5,818 nt of DNA from Sneathiella sp. (GTDB lineage Bacteria; Pseudomonadota; Alphaproteobacteria; Sneathiellales; Sneathiellaceae). The position numbers and the translations under genes were made by a program. Location: assembly GCA_016765515.1 (NCBI GenBank), contig JAESPT010000005.1, forward strand, positions 1-5,818. The letters are read 5' to 3'. The notes under the pieces are model-generated. The model searched no databases and was not told where the DNA came from. It worked only from the letters and a program-made list of their open reading frames with translations. Positions 1 to 5,400 of this stretch are shown here, in pieces (the first letter of the stretch is position 1; every line of letters begins with the position of its first letter).

Positions 1-1052
1 AACTTCGGTCCTGGGGGTTGGAAGTCCATGAGGGCATTGGTGTGACCGGTGTGGTTGGTGTTTTAAAAGGCCAAGGCAACAGTTTAAGATCCATTGGAAT
101 TCGCGCCGATATGGATGCCTTACCCCTGCAGGAAATGACCGGCCTTCCCCACCAGTCCGTCATCGATGGCAAAATGCATGCTTGCGGTCATGATGGACAT
201 ACCGCAATTTTACTGGGTGCCGCCAAGTACCTTTCGGAGACCCGTAATTTTGACGGAACGGTGAATTTTATTTTCCAGCCCGCGGAAGAAGGCGGCGGCG
301 GCGGGGATGCTATGGTCAAAGACGGGTTGTTTACCCGTTTCCCCTGCAACGGTGTCTACGGACTCCATAATCAGCCAATGATGCGCAAAGGCTCCTTTAA
401 CATTAAATCCGGGCCATTAATGGCCTCCGCCGATACTGCGACCATGACCATACACGGAAAAGGCGGACACGCTGCCCATCCCCAATTTACTGTCGATCCC
501 ATTAAAGTGGGTGTCCAACTTCATATCGCCCTGCAAACTATTGTGTCGCGTAATATAAGCCCTGTGGATAGTGCGGTTGTCAGTGTGACCATGTTTCAGG
601 CAGGAAGCGCGGAAAACATTATTCCGGACCAAGCGACACTAACTGCTTCCATTCGGACGGCCACCCCCGAAATTCGGGACCTTGCTGAAAAGCGTGTTAA
701 AGAAATTTGTGCCGGTGTTGCTCAAACTTTTGGTGCTGAAATCGACGTTAATTATGTGCGTCGTTATCCCTGTACAGTAAACCATGAAGCCGAAACTCAC
801 ATTCTGACAAAGGCCGCCATCGCCGTTGCTGGCGAAAATATGGTGGATACAAAAACTCCGATCAGAATGGGCAGTGAGGATCTCTCCTTTATGTTGGAAG
901 CCTGTCCAGGTGCTTATATTTTCCTGGGCGCTAATGATGAAGAGCATAATCACTCGGTCCATCACCCCAAATTTGACTTCAACGATGAAGTATTAAGTTT
1001 GGGCGCAAGCCTGTGGGCAAAACTTGTTGAACAGCAAATGCCCCGGCAGTAG
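1..1052 (+). CDS. M20 peptidase-family amidohydrolase (hippurate hydrolase-like), 5'-truncated by window edge
   Basis: This is a zinc-type metallohydrolase of peptidase family M20, amidohydrolase branch (hippurate/N-acyl-amino-acid hydrolases), which cleave an amide bond to release an amino acid; the substrate cannot be read from sequence. The frame is open from base 3 (LRSWGLEVHEGIG) to the TAG at 1050-1052. About 349 residues are visible, against roughly 390 usual for the family, so about 40-45 N-terminal residues lie outside; the TTG at 18 is internal, not a start. Numbering from that TTG as residue 1: RADMDALPLQE at 29-39, the metal-site motif HACGHDGH at 54-61 (Cys56, His58), QPAEEGGGGGD at 87-97 with the catalytic/metal Glu pair 90-91, GLHN at 115-118, the dimerisation-domain motif GKGGHAAHP at 147-155, GSEDLSFM at 285-292, and the last metal-ligand region HNHSVHHPKFDF at 310-321. 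All key residues are present and nothing looks damaged. It converges on the GST gene with 4 bp between stops. Family is certain; substrate is not. Confidence 0.95.
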   Translation, partial: LRSWGLEVHEGIGVTGVVGVLKGQGNSLRSIGIRADMDALPLQEMTGLPHQSVIDGKMHACGHDGHTAILLGAAKYLSETRNFDGTVNFIFQPAEEGGGGGDAMVKDGLFTRFPCNGVYGLHNQPMMRKGSFNIKSGPLMASADTATMTIHGKGGHAAHPQFTVDPIKVGVQLHIALQTIVSRNISPVDSAVVSVTMFQAGSAENIIPDQATLTASIRTATPEIRDLAEKRVKEICAGVAQTFGAEIDVNYVRRYPCTVNHEAETHILTKAAIAVAGENMVDTKTPIRMGSEDLSFMLEACPGAYIFLGANDEEHNHSVHHPKFDFNDEVLSLGASLWAKLVEQQMPRQ

Positions 1053-1056
1053 GCCG

Positions 1057-1740
1057 TTATAATGCTGTCTGTTTGATCATTCGGGCAGACAGCGCACTTT
1101 TCCTGTTCAGGAGAAATTCCCGTAATAAATCTGGATAGTCGGATGGTACCGCCTTTTGTACGGACGGCCTTTCAGATAATCGTGCGCGCCAATCCAACAG
1201 GCGATGTTGACCGTGAAACATGCCAAAATCCTCAAACGTTTCTAGCACGTCAAAATAACGAAATACGGGCGCAAAAATGGCGTCTACCAGAGTGAAATGA
1301 TCCCCGGAAAACCAGGAACTGTGCGACAGCACCTCTTCCAGGCGAGCAAATTTCTCCCGCAAATCATTTCTTTTAATTTCCAGAAGATCATCAGATTTGG
1401 CTGAATAAAACCCGGCGATGTCATTTAGGACGGCAGATCCAAACGCAATCCACGACCTTTCCTGGGCTCGTTGTAATGGATCCTTCGAATAGAGTGAAAT
1501 AGGCCCTGTTTCCTCCAGATATTCGAGAATAACCGATGATTCAAAAAGAATTGTCTCCTGATCCATCGTTTTCACTTTGAGCAAAGGTACTTTTCCAAGA
1601 GGGGAGAGTGTCCTGAACCATTGGGGTTTGTCGGAAAGGTCAACGTTTATTCGAGTAAATTCCATGCCCTTCTCCATAAGTGAAATAGAAACCCGCTGGG
1701 CGTAGGGGCATAAAATGTGGCTGATGAGTGTTAGGTCCAT
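1057..1740 (-). CDS. Glutathione S-transferase family protein, cysteine-type
   Basis: A 227-residue cytosolic GST of normal length. The N-terminal thioredoxin-like domain (about 1-78) opens with a beta strand leading to CPYAQRV at 11-17. Cys11, the only cysteine in the protein, sits where omega/beta-like and SspA-like GSTs have the catalytic or mixed-disulfide Cys. GKVPLL at 49-54 carries the cis-proline (Pro52), and FESSVILEYLEE at 66-77 holds the Glu67-Ser68 glutathione-binding pair. The all-helical C-terminal domain (about 88-215) contains FTLVDA at 149-154, the conserved N-capping box. Omega-like enzymes usually do glutathione-dependent thiol transfer, reductive dehalogenation or deglutathionylation; the exact substrate is not readable. 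The ATG at 1738-1740 begins directly at the fold's first strand; only a weak purine stretch (AAAGAA) lies upstream. It is divergent from marR across a region with three operator-like repeats, so repression by that MarR protein is likely. Its end converges on the amidohydrolase. Confidence 0.93.
   Translation of the reverse strand: MDLTLISHILCPYAQRVSISLMEKGMEFTRINVDLSDKPQWFRTLSPLGKVPLLKVKTMDQETILFESSVILEYLEETGPISLYSKDPLQRAQERSWIAFGSAVLNDIAGFYSAKSDDLLEIKRNDLREKFARLEEVLSHSSWFSGDHFTLVDAIFAPVFRYFDVLETFEDFGMFHGQHRLLDWRARLSERPSVQKAVPSDYPDLLREFLLNRKSALSARMIKQTAL
1064..1101 (+). terminator. Candidate intrinsic terminator of the amidohydrolase gene, inside the GST 3' end
   Basis: GCTGTCTG (1064-1071) pairs perfectly with CAGACAGC (1086-1093) across a 14-nt loop, and a T4 run follows at 1098-1101 after GCAC. 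The hairpin starts 12 bp after the amidohydrolase stop and points the right way for that gene. The T-run is short and offset by 4 nt, so termination may be weak. On the minus strand no T-run follows. The whole element is also coding sequence for the last residues of the GST. Confidence 0.42.
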
Positions 1741-1761
1741 AGTGACGTTCTTTTTTTATGA

Positions 1762-1776
1762 ATGCAATTGCATGTA
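1762..1776 (+). promoter_or_regulatory. Operator-like element 1 (ATGCAATTGCATGTA)
   Basis: First of three same-orientation copies of the consensus ATGC-RW-TTGCATG-Y-A in the marR/GST gap. Its core ATGCAATTGCAT (1762-1773) is a perfect 12-bp palindrome. It covers the predicted GST transcription start near 1770. A MarR-family dimer is the natural candidate binder because marR is adjacent and such proteins bind short dyads in their own divergent control regions; binding itself is inferred. Confidence 0.55.
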
Positions 1777-1804
1777 AATATATATGCGTTTGCATGTATG
1801 TCAA
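1777..1804 (-). promoter_or_regulatory. Predicted sigma70-type promoter of the GST gene
   Basis: On the minus strand a perfect -35 TTGACA (1804-1799) is followed after a 16-bp spacer by a -10 TATATT (1782-1777), five of six matches to TATAAT. Transcription would start near 1770, giving a leader of about 30 nt before the GST ATG at 1740. The second 15-bp repeat fills most of the spacer and the first overlaps the expected start site, the usual geometry for repression by blocking RNA polymerase. This is pattern-based only. Confidence 0.55.
1784..1798 (+). promoter_or_regulatory. Operator-like element 2 (ATGCGTTTGCATGTA)
   Basis: Second copy, starting 22 bp after the first, about two helical turns, so both could be bound from one DNA face. 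The dyad ATGC-GTTT-GCAT spans 1784-1795 and lies entirely between the -35 (1799-1804) and -10 (1777-1782) of the predicted GST promoter. Confidence 0.55.
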
Positions 1805-1833
1805 GCTTGATGCATTTGCATGCATATGTCAAA
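1786..1833 (+). repeat. Imperfect tandem direct repeat in the marR/GST control region
   Basis: Bases 1786-1805 (GC-G-TTTGCATG-TATGTCAA-G) recur at 1812-1833 (GC-A-TTTGCATG-CA-TATGTCAA-A), with a few substitutions and a 2-bp insertion. The unit includes operator elements 2 and 3 and, on the minus strand, the -35-like TTGACA (1799-1804 and 1827-1832). It looks like a small duplication of an operator plus -35 block. The outer copy has no matching -10 at 16-17 bp spacing. Confidence 0.6.
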
Positions 1834-1835
1834 AT
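1807..1835 (+). promoter_or_regulatory. Weak candidate promoter for marR
   Basis: TTGATG (1807-1812) and CAAAAT (1830-1835) lie 17 bp apart and each match four of six consensus bases. Transcription would begin about 1842, right at or just before the chosen marR ATG. No better plus-strand pair was found in the gap. Element 3 overlaps the -35 and spacer. Low confidence. Confidence 0.28.
1810..1824 (+). promoter_or_regulatory. Operator-like element 3 (ATGCATTTGCATGCA)
   Basis: Third copy, starting 26 bp after the second and closest to marR, 18 bp before the chosen marR start. The dyad ATGC-ATTT-GCAT spans 1810-1821, and the overlapping TGCATGCA (1817-1824) is itself a perfect palindrome. It overlaps the candidate marR promoter, which would fit autorepression. 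Confidence 0.5.
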
Positions 1836-1841
1836 CACAGA

Positions 1842-2309
1842 ATGAATATTGATAATAAGATGAAAACCAAACGATCAAGCCTCACGGACATCCGTATAAA
1901 TACCTGGGCCAAGTTATTGCGTGTGTCTCAATACCTATTTGCAAATATTGAAGCGGATCTAAAATCAGCCAGATTGCCACCGCTCAGCTGGTATGATGTC
2001 TTATTGGAGTTGAAACGCGTCGACCCCAAAGGATTACGACCTTTTCAGCTGCAAGAAAATCTTCTTATCGCTCAATATAATCTTTCCCGGCTCATTGATA
2101 AGCTTGTCACCGCCGGATATGTGCGTCGAGAAATCTGCAAGCAAGATGGCCGAGGACATTCCTTGAAAATCACAGAAAGCGGTTTGGATTTGCAAAAGCA
2201 AATGTCGCCCATTTACCTGCAAGCGATTGGAGATCACTTTTCAGTGAAATTAGAGGATTCAGAAATGCAGTCACTGGACGATATACTGATAAAGCTTCAA
2301 AATCACTGA
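1842..2309 (+). CDS. MarR-family winged-helix transcriptional regulator
   Basis: A 155-residue protein of the usual MarR length (about 140-160). Residues 20-65 form the dimerisation and first DNA-domain helices (LPPLSWYDVLLELKR at 45-59 is typical), LLIAQYNLSRLIDKLVTAGYV at 74-94 is the helix-turn-helix with the recognition helix near 79-91, and REICKQDGRGHSLKITESG at 96-114 is the beta wing with its conserved DGR. The C-terminal helices complete the dimer interface. The only cysteine, Cys99, is in the wing and not at the N-terminal sensing position of OhrR-type proteins, so a thiol-switch mechanism is not indicated. I chose the ATG at 1842. The frame stays open to an ATG at 1758, but that extension would translate the operator repeats into a Cys-rich tail with no family match. 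ATG 1860 (149 residues) is possible too; neither start has a clear Shine-Dalgarno sequence. Likely represses itself, the divergent GST and perhaps alkC, which begins 38 bp downstream. Ligand unknown. Confidence 0.9.
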   Translation: MNIDNKMKTKRSSLTDIRINTWAKLLRVSQYLFANIEADLKSARLPPLSWYDVLLELKRVDPKGLRPFQLQENLLIAQYNLSRLIDKLVTAGYVRREICKQDGRGHSLKITESGLDLQKQMSPIYLQAIGDHFSVKLEDSEMQSLDDILIKLQNH

Positions 2310-2347
2310 TCCAGTTTCTTCCCAGATTTGACCTGAAAGACCCCCTC

Positions 2348-3070
2348 ATGGCTGATGAATTACGTGCGCTATATTCAAAAGAATATATATCCCATATTGC
2401 CCATTGCCTTAAGGAAGAAGGGGACGTGAACCCGCAGGAATTTATTGCGTTTATATTGGCAAGTCCGTGGGAAGAATTGGCCCTGAAGCAAAGAATGGCG
2501 CGCCTTACCGACGGACTTGACCATTTTTTAACTGGTTCCTATTCAGACGACCTGTCGATTTTAAAAAGGCTCCTACCGCGCATTAGTGGGGATGTACAGA
2601 AATACGCAGACATGCTTTCCATGTTTGTACCCGATTTCACGGTCGTAAAAGGCCTGAATGATGTCGACCAATCATTAGAGGCACTTGTCTATTTTACAGC
2701 GCATGGAACAAGTTCAGAATTTGCAATAAGACCCTTTATCAAAAGGGATGCTGAAAAAGTAATGACAAGAATGTTAGACTGGGCGTCTCACCCTGACCCG
2801 AATGTCCGGCGGTTTGCCAGTGAAGGCTGCAGGCCGCGCTTACCTTGGGCGATGGCACTGCCGGATTTTAAAAAAGATCCATCCCTTATTCTTCCCATAT
2901 TGGAAAAATTACGGACCGATGACAGTAAATTTGTCCAAAAAAGTGTCGCGAACAATCTCAATGACATTGCAAAAGATAACCCGGATATTGTTCTGAACTT
3001 TGCTGACAAATGGTTGGCCAAAATAAAAACACCGATTGGATCATCAAACACGGATGTCGGACACTTCTAA
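2348..3070 (+). CDS. AlkC N-terminal part: HEAT-like alkylpurine glycosylase domain (as read before the frameshift)
   Basis: As written, this frame gives 240 residues, of which 1-225 are genuine AlkC and about 15 (IKTPIG to the end) are out-of-frame tail. Visible family blocks are TSSEFAIRPFI at 121-131 with Glu124, the strongly diagnostic RRFASEGCRPRLPWA at 154-168, and VQKSVANNLNDIAKDNPD at 196-213. These are helices of the DNA-binding concave face. The last HEAT-like helices (TDWIIKHGCRTLLKQG) are lost, as is the Ig-like domain. If the frameshift is real, this fragment would lack parts normally present in the active fold, so I doubt that it works. Confidence 0.7.
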   Translation: MADELRALYSKEYISHIAHCLKEEGDVNPQEFIAFILASPWEELALKQRMARLTDGLDHFLTGSYSDDLSILKRLLPRISGDVQKYADMLSMFVPDFTVVKGLNDVDQSLEALVYFTAHGTSSEFAIRPFIKRDAEKVMTRMLDWASHPDPNVRRFASEGCRPRLPWAMALPDFKKDPSLILPILEKLRTDDSKFVQKSVANNLNDIAKDNPDIVLNFADKWLAKIKTPIGSSNTDVGHF

Positions 3071-3447
3071 AGCAGGGGAACCTGCAGGCGTTATCCCTCT
3101 TTGGCTCTTCTCCCGTAAAAATCGAGGAATACCGGCTCACCTTAGCCAATGACACGGTTCACTTCGGTCAATCTGTTGAATTTTCGTTTGAAGCGTCCCT
3201 TGCAGGAAAATTGCCAACCAATTTGCGCATTGAATATGCAATCGATTTTATGAAATCAAATGGAAAGACTGCTCGAAAGATATTTAAAATATCAGAAAGC
3301 AGTCCTTCATCTGGTGCAATTGCGCTTAAAAAAGCGCACAAATTTGTCGATTATTCAACGCGAAAACATTACGGAGGCTCTCACGGCGTCGCTATTCTCC
3401 TCAATGGTCAGGAAGTGAGCCACCGAGAGTTTTCGCTGATAAAATAG
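3022..3447 (+). CDS. AlkC C-terminal part: last HEAT helix plus Ig-like domain (out of frame with the N-terminal part)
   Basis: This segment, 141 residues in the shifted frame, begins with the final helical repeat (TDWIIKHGCRTLLKQG, about residues 4-19), followed by a beta-rich domain of roughly 105 residues starting near VKIEEYRLTL. Alternating hydrophobic strands such as VHFGQSVEFSFEASL and HGVAILLNGQEV fit the Ig-like domain that grips DNA in the longer AlkC proteins. The ATG at 3010 in this frame has no ribosome-binding site and lies inside the upstream reading frame, so independent expression is unlikely. It ends 14 bp before the convergent small ORF. Confidence 0.7.
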   Translation, partial: NKNTDWIIKHGCRTLLKQGNLQALSLFGSSPVKIEEYRLTLANDTVHFGQSVEFSFEASLAGKLPTNLRIEYAIDFMKSNGKTARKIFKISESSPSSGAIALKKAHKFVDYSTRKHYGGSHGVAILLNGQEVSHREFSLIK

Positions 3448-3461
3448 CGACGTTTTCAAGA

Positions 3462-3695
3462 TCACGTCAGAGAGCGAGTTGAAGAAAGAACACGGCTTAC
3501 AATACGCGAGATAAAACGGTCCTCATTGTATACCCTGTGCGTATTTGACAGGAATTTGGCCTTTTTAGAGCTTCTGATCTCCTCCATAGATCTTGCAACG
3601 GCCGCAATGACAGCCTTTACTTCTTTACGCAGATTACGCTCAGGAAAGTAGGGTGTCGCAGTTCGATAGGAAGTCTTCAATTGTTTTTCCGTCAT
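3462..3695 (-). CDS. Small basic hypothetical protein (77 residues)
   Basis: I do not recognise this protein. A start at the ATG 3695-3693 is favoured because GAAGGAAA lies upstream with AAGGA at 3709-3705, a 9-nt spacing; an in-frame start at 3767 would add 24 residues without such a site. The product is strongly basic (17 Lys/Arg against 7 Asp/Glu) and has no cysteine, no signal peptide and no membrane segment. Residues about 21-42 (NLRKEVKAVIAAVARSMEEI) look like an amphipathic helix, and FISRIVSRVLSS near 61-72 like a second. It could be a small nucleic-acid-binding or regulatory protein, but nothing proves that. It follows lysR on the same strand after 105 bp and converges on alkC. The good ribosome-binding site argues for a real gene; the short length argues for caution. 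Confidence 0.5.
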   Translation of the reverse strand: MTEKQLKTSYRTATPYFPERNLRKEVKAVIAAVARSMEEIRSSKKAKFLSNTHRVYNEDRFISRIVSRVLSSTRSLT

Positions 3696-3704
3696 GATGC
3701 AATT

Positions 3705-3709
3705 TCCTT
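3705..3709 (-). promoter_or_regulatory. Ribosome-binding site that fixes the start of the small basic ORF
   Basis: AAGGA on the minus strand, within GAAGGAAA, lies 9 nt before the ATG at 3695. It is among the best Shine-Dalgarno matches in the window and decides between the 77- and 101-codon versions of the ORF. Confidence 0.55.
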
Positions 3710-3800
3710 CTACAGATTTCGTTCTGTAAGGAACATAGGTATTGATCATTTCGGAATAAATAGACAATTACAGCAAACACTTTTGCATTAAACGCAATAA

Positions 3801-4733
3801 TCACTCACCGAGTTTGAGCTTAAAACTGTCCGCCATAAAATCGGAAAAAGCACGGACCTTGGGAGACAAATGCCTGTTAGACGGATAGACAATGTAAATA
3901 TCATAATCTGGCGCAACAAACCGCACATCCTTGCTGTCAAAAAGACGAACGAGACGACCAGACTCCAAATATTTTGAAGATTGCCATAAAGGCAGTATGG
4001 CTATGCCGAGACCACATAATGCCGCTTCGAGAACGGCACCACTGGAATTGGGTCGAAATCTTCCCGAAACCGGTATATCCAACTCTCCGCCCGGTGTGAC
4101 GAAATGCCAATTTTTTGCAAGCTGGCTCCAGATATGGTTTTCAGCGGATACGCCATATGCCAGGCATTGATGATCTTTGAGGTCCTGCGGATGTCGCGGC
4201 TTCCCGTGTTTTTCCAAATAGGCCGGGCTTACGCAAACAAAACGTTTCACCTGATGAAGACGCCTTGCAATGAGCGAAGAATCCGGTAATTGAACCGACA
4301 CTCGAATAGCGGCATCAAAGCCATCATGAACAAGATCCGCAACCTTGTCGCTGAGCTCAAGTTCAAGAGATAAATCTGGATATTGCTCGAGAAATTTTTC
4401 AAGGCGCGGTGTTATATGATCCTGTCCGATATTGAGCGGAGCACTCACTTTCAAGATACCGCGTACTGAAGCATCCAGCTCCATCACTGTCCGGTTCATA
4501 TCATCAATTTCAGCAACAGCCAACAAAGCACGGTTAAAATAAATCCGACCCGCGTCCGTCGGGCTGACTTGCCGGGTTGTTCTTTGGAGAAGTCGAACGC
4601 CCAATTCCTCTTCCAAAGCATTAATTTGCCGGGTCACGGAAGACGGAGCCAAGCCAATGTGACGGGCAGCTTCTGAAAAGCTACCACTTTTCACAATCTC
4701 AAGAAAAAGCCGAATTGCGCTTAAATTATCCAT
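3801..4733 (-). CDS. LysR-family transcriptional regulator (CrgA-like effector domain)
   Basis: A 310-residue LysR-type regulator of normal length. Residues 1-60 form the winged helix-turn-helix: MDNLSAIRLFLEIVKSGSFS opens in textbook fashion, EAARHIGLAPSSVTRQINAL at 21-40 is the HTH, and LGVRLLQRTTRQVSPTDAG at 44-62 is the wing. A linker helix follows to about 90, then the periplasmic-binding-protein-like effector domain from GILKVSAPLNIGQ (92-104) to the end, in the style of the CrgA/YafC/DsdC-like group (DLVHDGFDAAIRV at 133-145, GLGIAILPLW at 241-250). The ATG at 4733 was chosen because it gives the standard LysR N-terminus and sits 16 bp after the upstream gene's stop; the ATG at 4769 would add 12 odd residues and overlap that gene. 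No clear Shine-Dalgarno sequence is seen, so translation may be coupled to the upstream gene. It is likely co-transcribed with and may control that peroxidase-like gene. Inducer unknown. Confidence 0.95.
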   Translation of the reverse strand: MDNLSAIRLFLEIVKSGSFSEAARHIGLAPSSVTRQINALEEELGVRLLQRTTRQVSPTDAGRIYFNRALLAVAEIDDMNRTVMELDASVRGILKVSAPLNIGQDHITPRLEKFLEQYPDLSLELELSDKVADLVHDGFDAAIRVSVQLPDSSLIARRLHQVKRFVCVSPAYLEKHGKPRHPQDLKDHQCLAYGVSAENHIWSQLAKNWHFVTPGGELDIPVSGRFRPNSSGAVLEAALCGLGIAILPLWQSSKYLESGRLVRLFDSKDVRFVAPDYDIYIVYPSNRHLSPKVRAFSDFMADSFKLKLGE

Positions 4734-4749
4734 TTTGCAATACTTACAG

Positions 4750-5358
4750 TCAGGTATGGGACCAGTCATCAGAATTTTCTGAATTATTAGGGGATAGACC
4801 CAGCACGTCCCCGACTGTCGAACAGCCTAGTCCCAGAACTGTCCGATTGGCATACGCAAAATAGGCCGTCACTTGATTGATTTCCAATATCTCCCCATCC
4901 GAATACCCGGCTGACCTTAGACCTTCCACCAGAGTTACAGTTACCGAAGCAGGAGCCTCCGTCAGAACTTTCGCATAGGCGAGTGCGAGTTTTTCTTTTT
5001 CCTCCAATGGAGCTGTAGAAAAGTCCTGGTTTTCAATGGCAGAACGAAGGGAGTATGAACGGGAATCATCGTTTATAAGGCGCTTGAGCCCCGAAAAATG
5101 ATGCTCTACGCAATAGGCACATTTATTTAGAGAACTCACCCAAACGCCCAATGTTTCCAAAAACCATTTCGGAACCGTATTGTTTGAATGATGCAGGACA
5201 TATTTATAAATCGCCATATGCCCCTCCAGTGTATGAGGGCGCAGGGAATGCATCATCATGATGTTATCAACGTTATTATCCGGGCCTTTTACCCGATCGT
5301 ACAACTTTTTAAGACGCCCTTTCGCATCATCATACGCGACCGTATCAATCCAGGACAT
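4750..5358 (-). CDS. AhpD-like peroxidase-related protein (carboxymuconolactone decarboxylase family)
   Basis: A 202-residue all-helical protein of the carboxymuconolactone decarboxylase/AhpD superfamily, 'peroxidase-related enzyme' branch. The signature ETLGVWVSSLNKCAYCVEHH spans 68-87. Glu68, Cys80, Cys83 and His87 have the same spacing as the AhpD catalytic set (E-x11-C-x2-C-x3-H), so thiol-based hydroperoxide reduction or a related disulfide reaction is plausible. The second helical part (LEEKEKLALAYAKVLTEAP at 118-136, then YSDGEILEINQVTAYFAYANR at 152-172) is typical of this branch. The C-terminal 15 residues are polar and probably disordered. The start at 5358 is supported by GGAG at 5370-5367, 8 nt upstream. 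It is the first gene of a likely two-gene operon with lysR. Physiological reductant and substrate are unknown; this branch has few characterised members. Confidence 0.92.
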   Translation of the reverse strand: MSWIDTVAYDDAKGRLKKLYDRVKGPDNNVDNIMMMHSLRPHTLEGHMAIYKYVLHHSNNTVPKWFLETLGVWVSSLNKCAYCVEHHFSGLKRLINDDSRSYSLRSAIENQDFSTAPLEEKEKLALAYAKVLTEAPASVTVTLVEGLRSAGYSDGEILEINQVTAYFAYANRTVLGLGCSTVGDVLGLSPNNSENSDDWSHT

Positions 5359-5400
5359 TCATCCAACTCCATAAATTCGCTACCAAATTGTCTTCTATCA

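Larger units (their letters stand above)
2348..3447 (+). pseudogene. alkC: alkC-type DNA alkylation repair glycosylase gene interrupted by a frameshift
   Basis: Two overlapping reading frames together make one AlkC-family protein. AlkC glycosylases excise cationic N-alkylated bases such as 3-methyladenine with a HEAT-like superhelix; the longer members carry a C-terminal Ig-like domain. The first frame (from ATG 2348) fits the family through Lys225 (3020-3022), then drifts and stops at 3070. The family match resumes one base back, at Asn 3022-3024 (NKNTDWIIKHGCRTLLKQGN), and runs to the TAG at 3445-3447. Restoring one A in the A4 (3020-3023) or A5 (3025-3029) run gives a continuous protein of about 366 residues, close to the usual size of the Ig-bearing class. 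It is either a true pseudogene or a homopolymer error in the sequence. The rest is free of stops and well conserved, so any lesion is recent. It lies 38 bp after marR on the same strand with no terminator seen, so co-transcription is likely. A weak GAAAG (2335-2339) precedes the start. Confidence 0.85.

Noticed and set aside
291..305. GGC triplet run in the amidohydrolase as a microsatellite
   Set aside because: It encodes the glycine-rich loop after PAEE that is normal for this family.
417..965. Minus-strand open frames within the amidohydrolase, and similar antisense frames in the other genes
   Set aside because: They are shadows of well-supported coding regions, with no family match and no ribosome-binding sites.
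1758..1841. Longer marR start at ATG 1758, adding 28 residues rich in cysteine
   Set aside because: The added stretch is the translated operator array, with no family match, and it would place all three operator elements and any promoter inside the gene.
3014..3034. Programmed -1 frameshifting in alkC
   Set aside because: The zero-frame codons here are GCC AAA ATA AAA ACA, which contain no standard X-XXY-YYZ heptamer, and I see no clear stimulatory stem just downstream; AlkC is not known to need frameshifting.
3010..3447. The C-terminal alkC frame as an independent gene from ATG 3010
   Set aside because: No ribosome-binding site, a start inside another coding frame, and the sequence continues the AlkC family across the frameshift.
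3449..3468. GACGT/ACGTC inverted repeat between the alkC and small-ORF stops as a terminator
   Set aside because: Only a 5-bp stem with a 10-nt loop and no following T-run on either strand.
3782..3798. TTGCATTAAACGCAA dyad just after the lysR stop as a terminator or a fourth operator
   Set aside because: The 4-bp arms give a very weak hairpin, no T-run follows, and it does not match the 15-bp consensus near marR.
4734..4769. Earlier lysR start at ATG 4769
   Set aside because: It adds 12 residues foreign to the LysR N-terminus and overlaps the upstream gene; the start at 4733 gives the canonical beginning.
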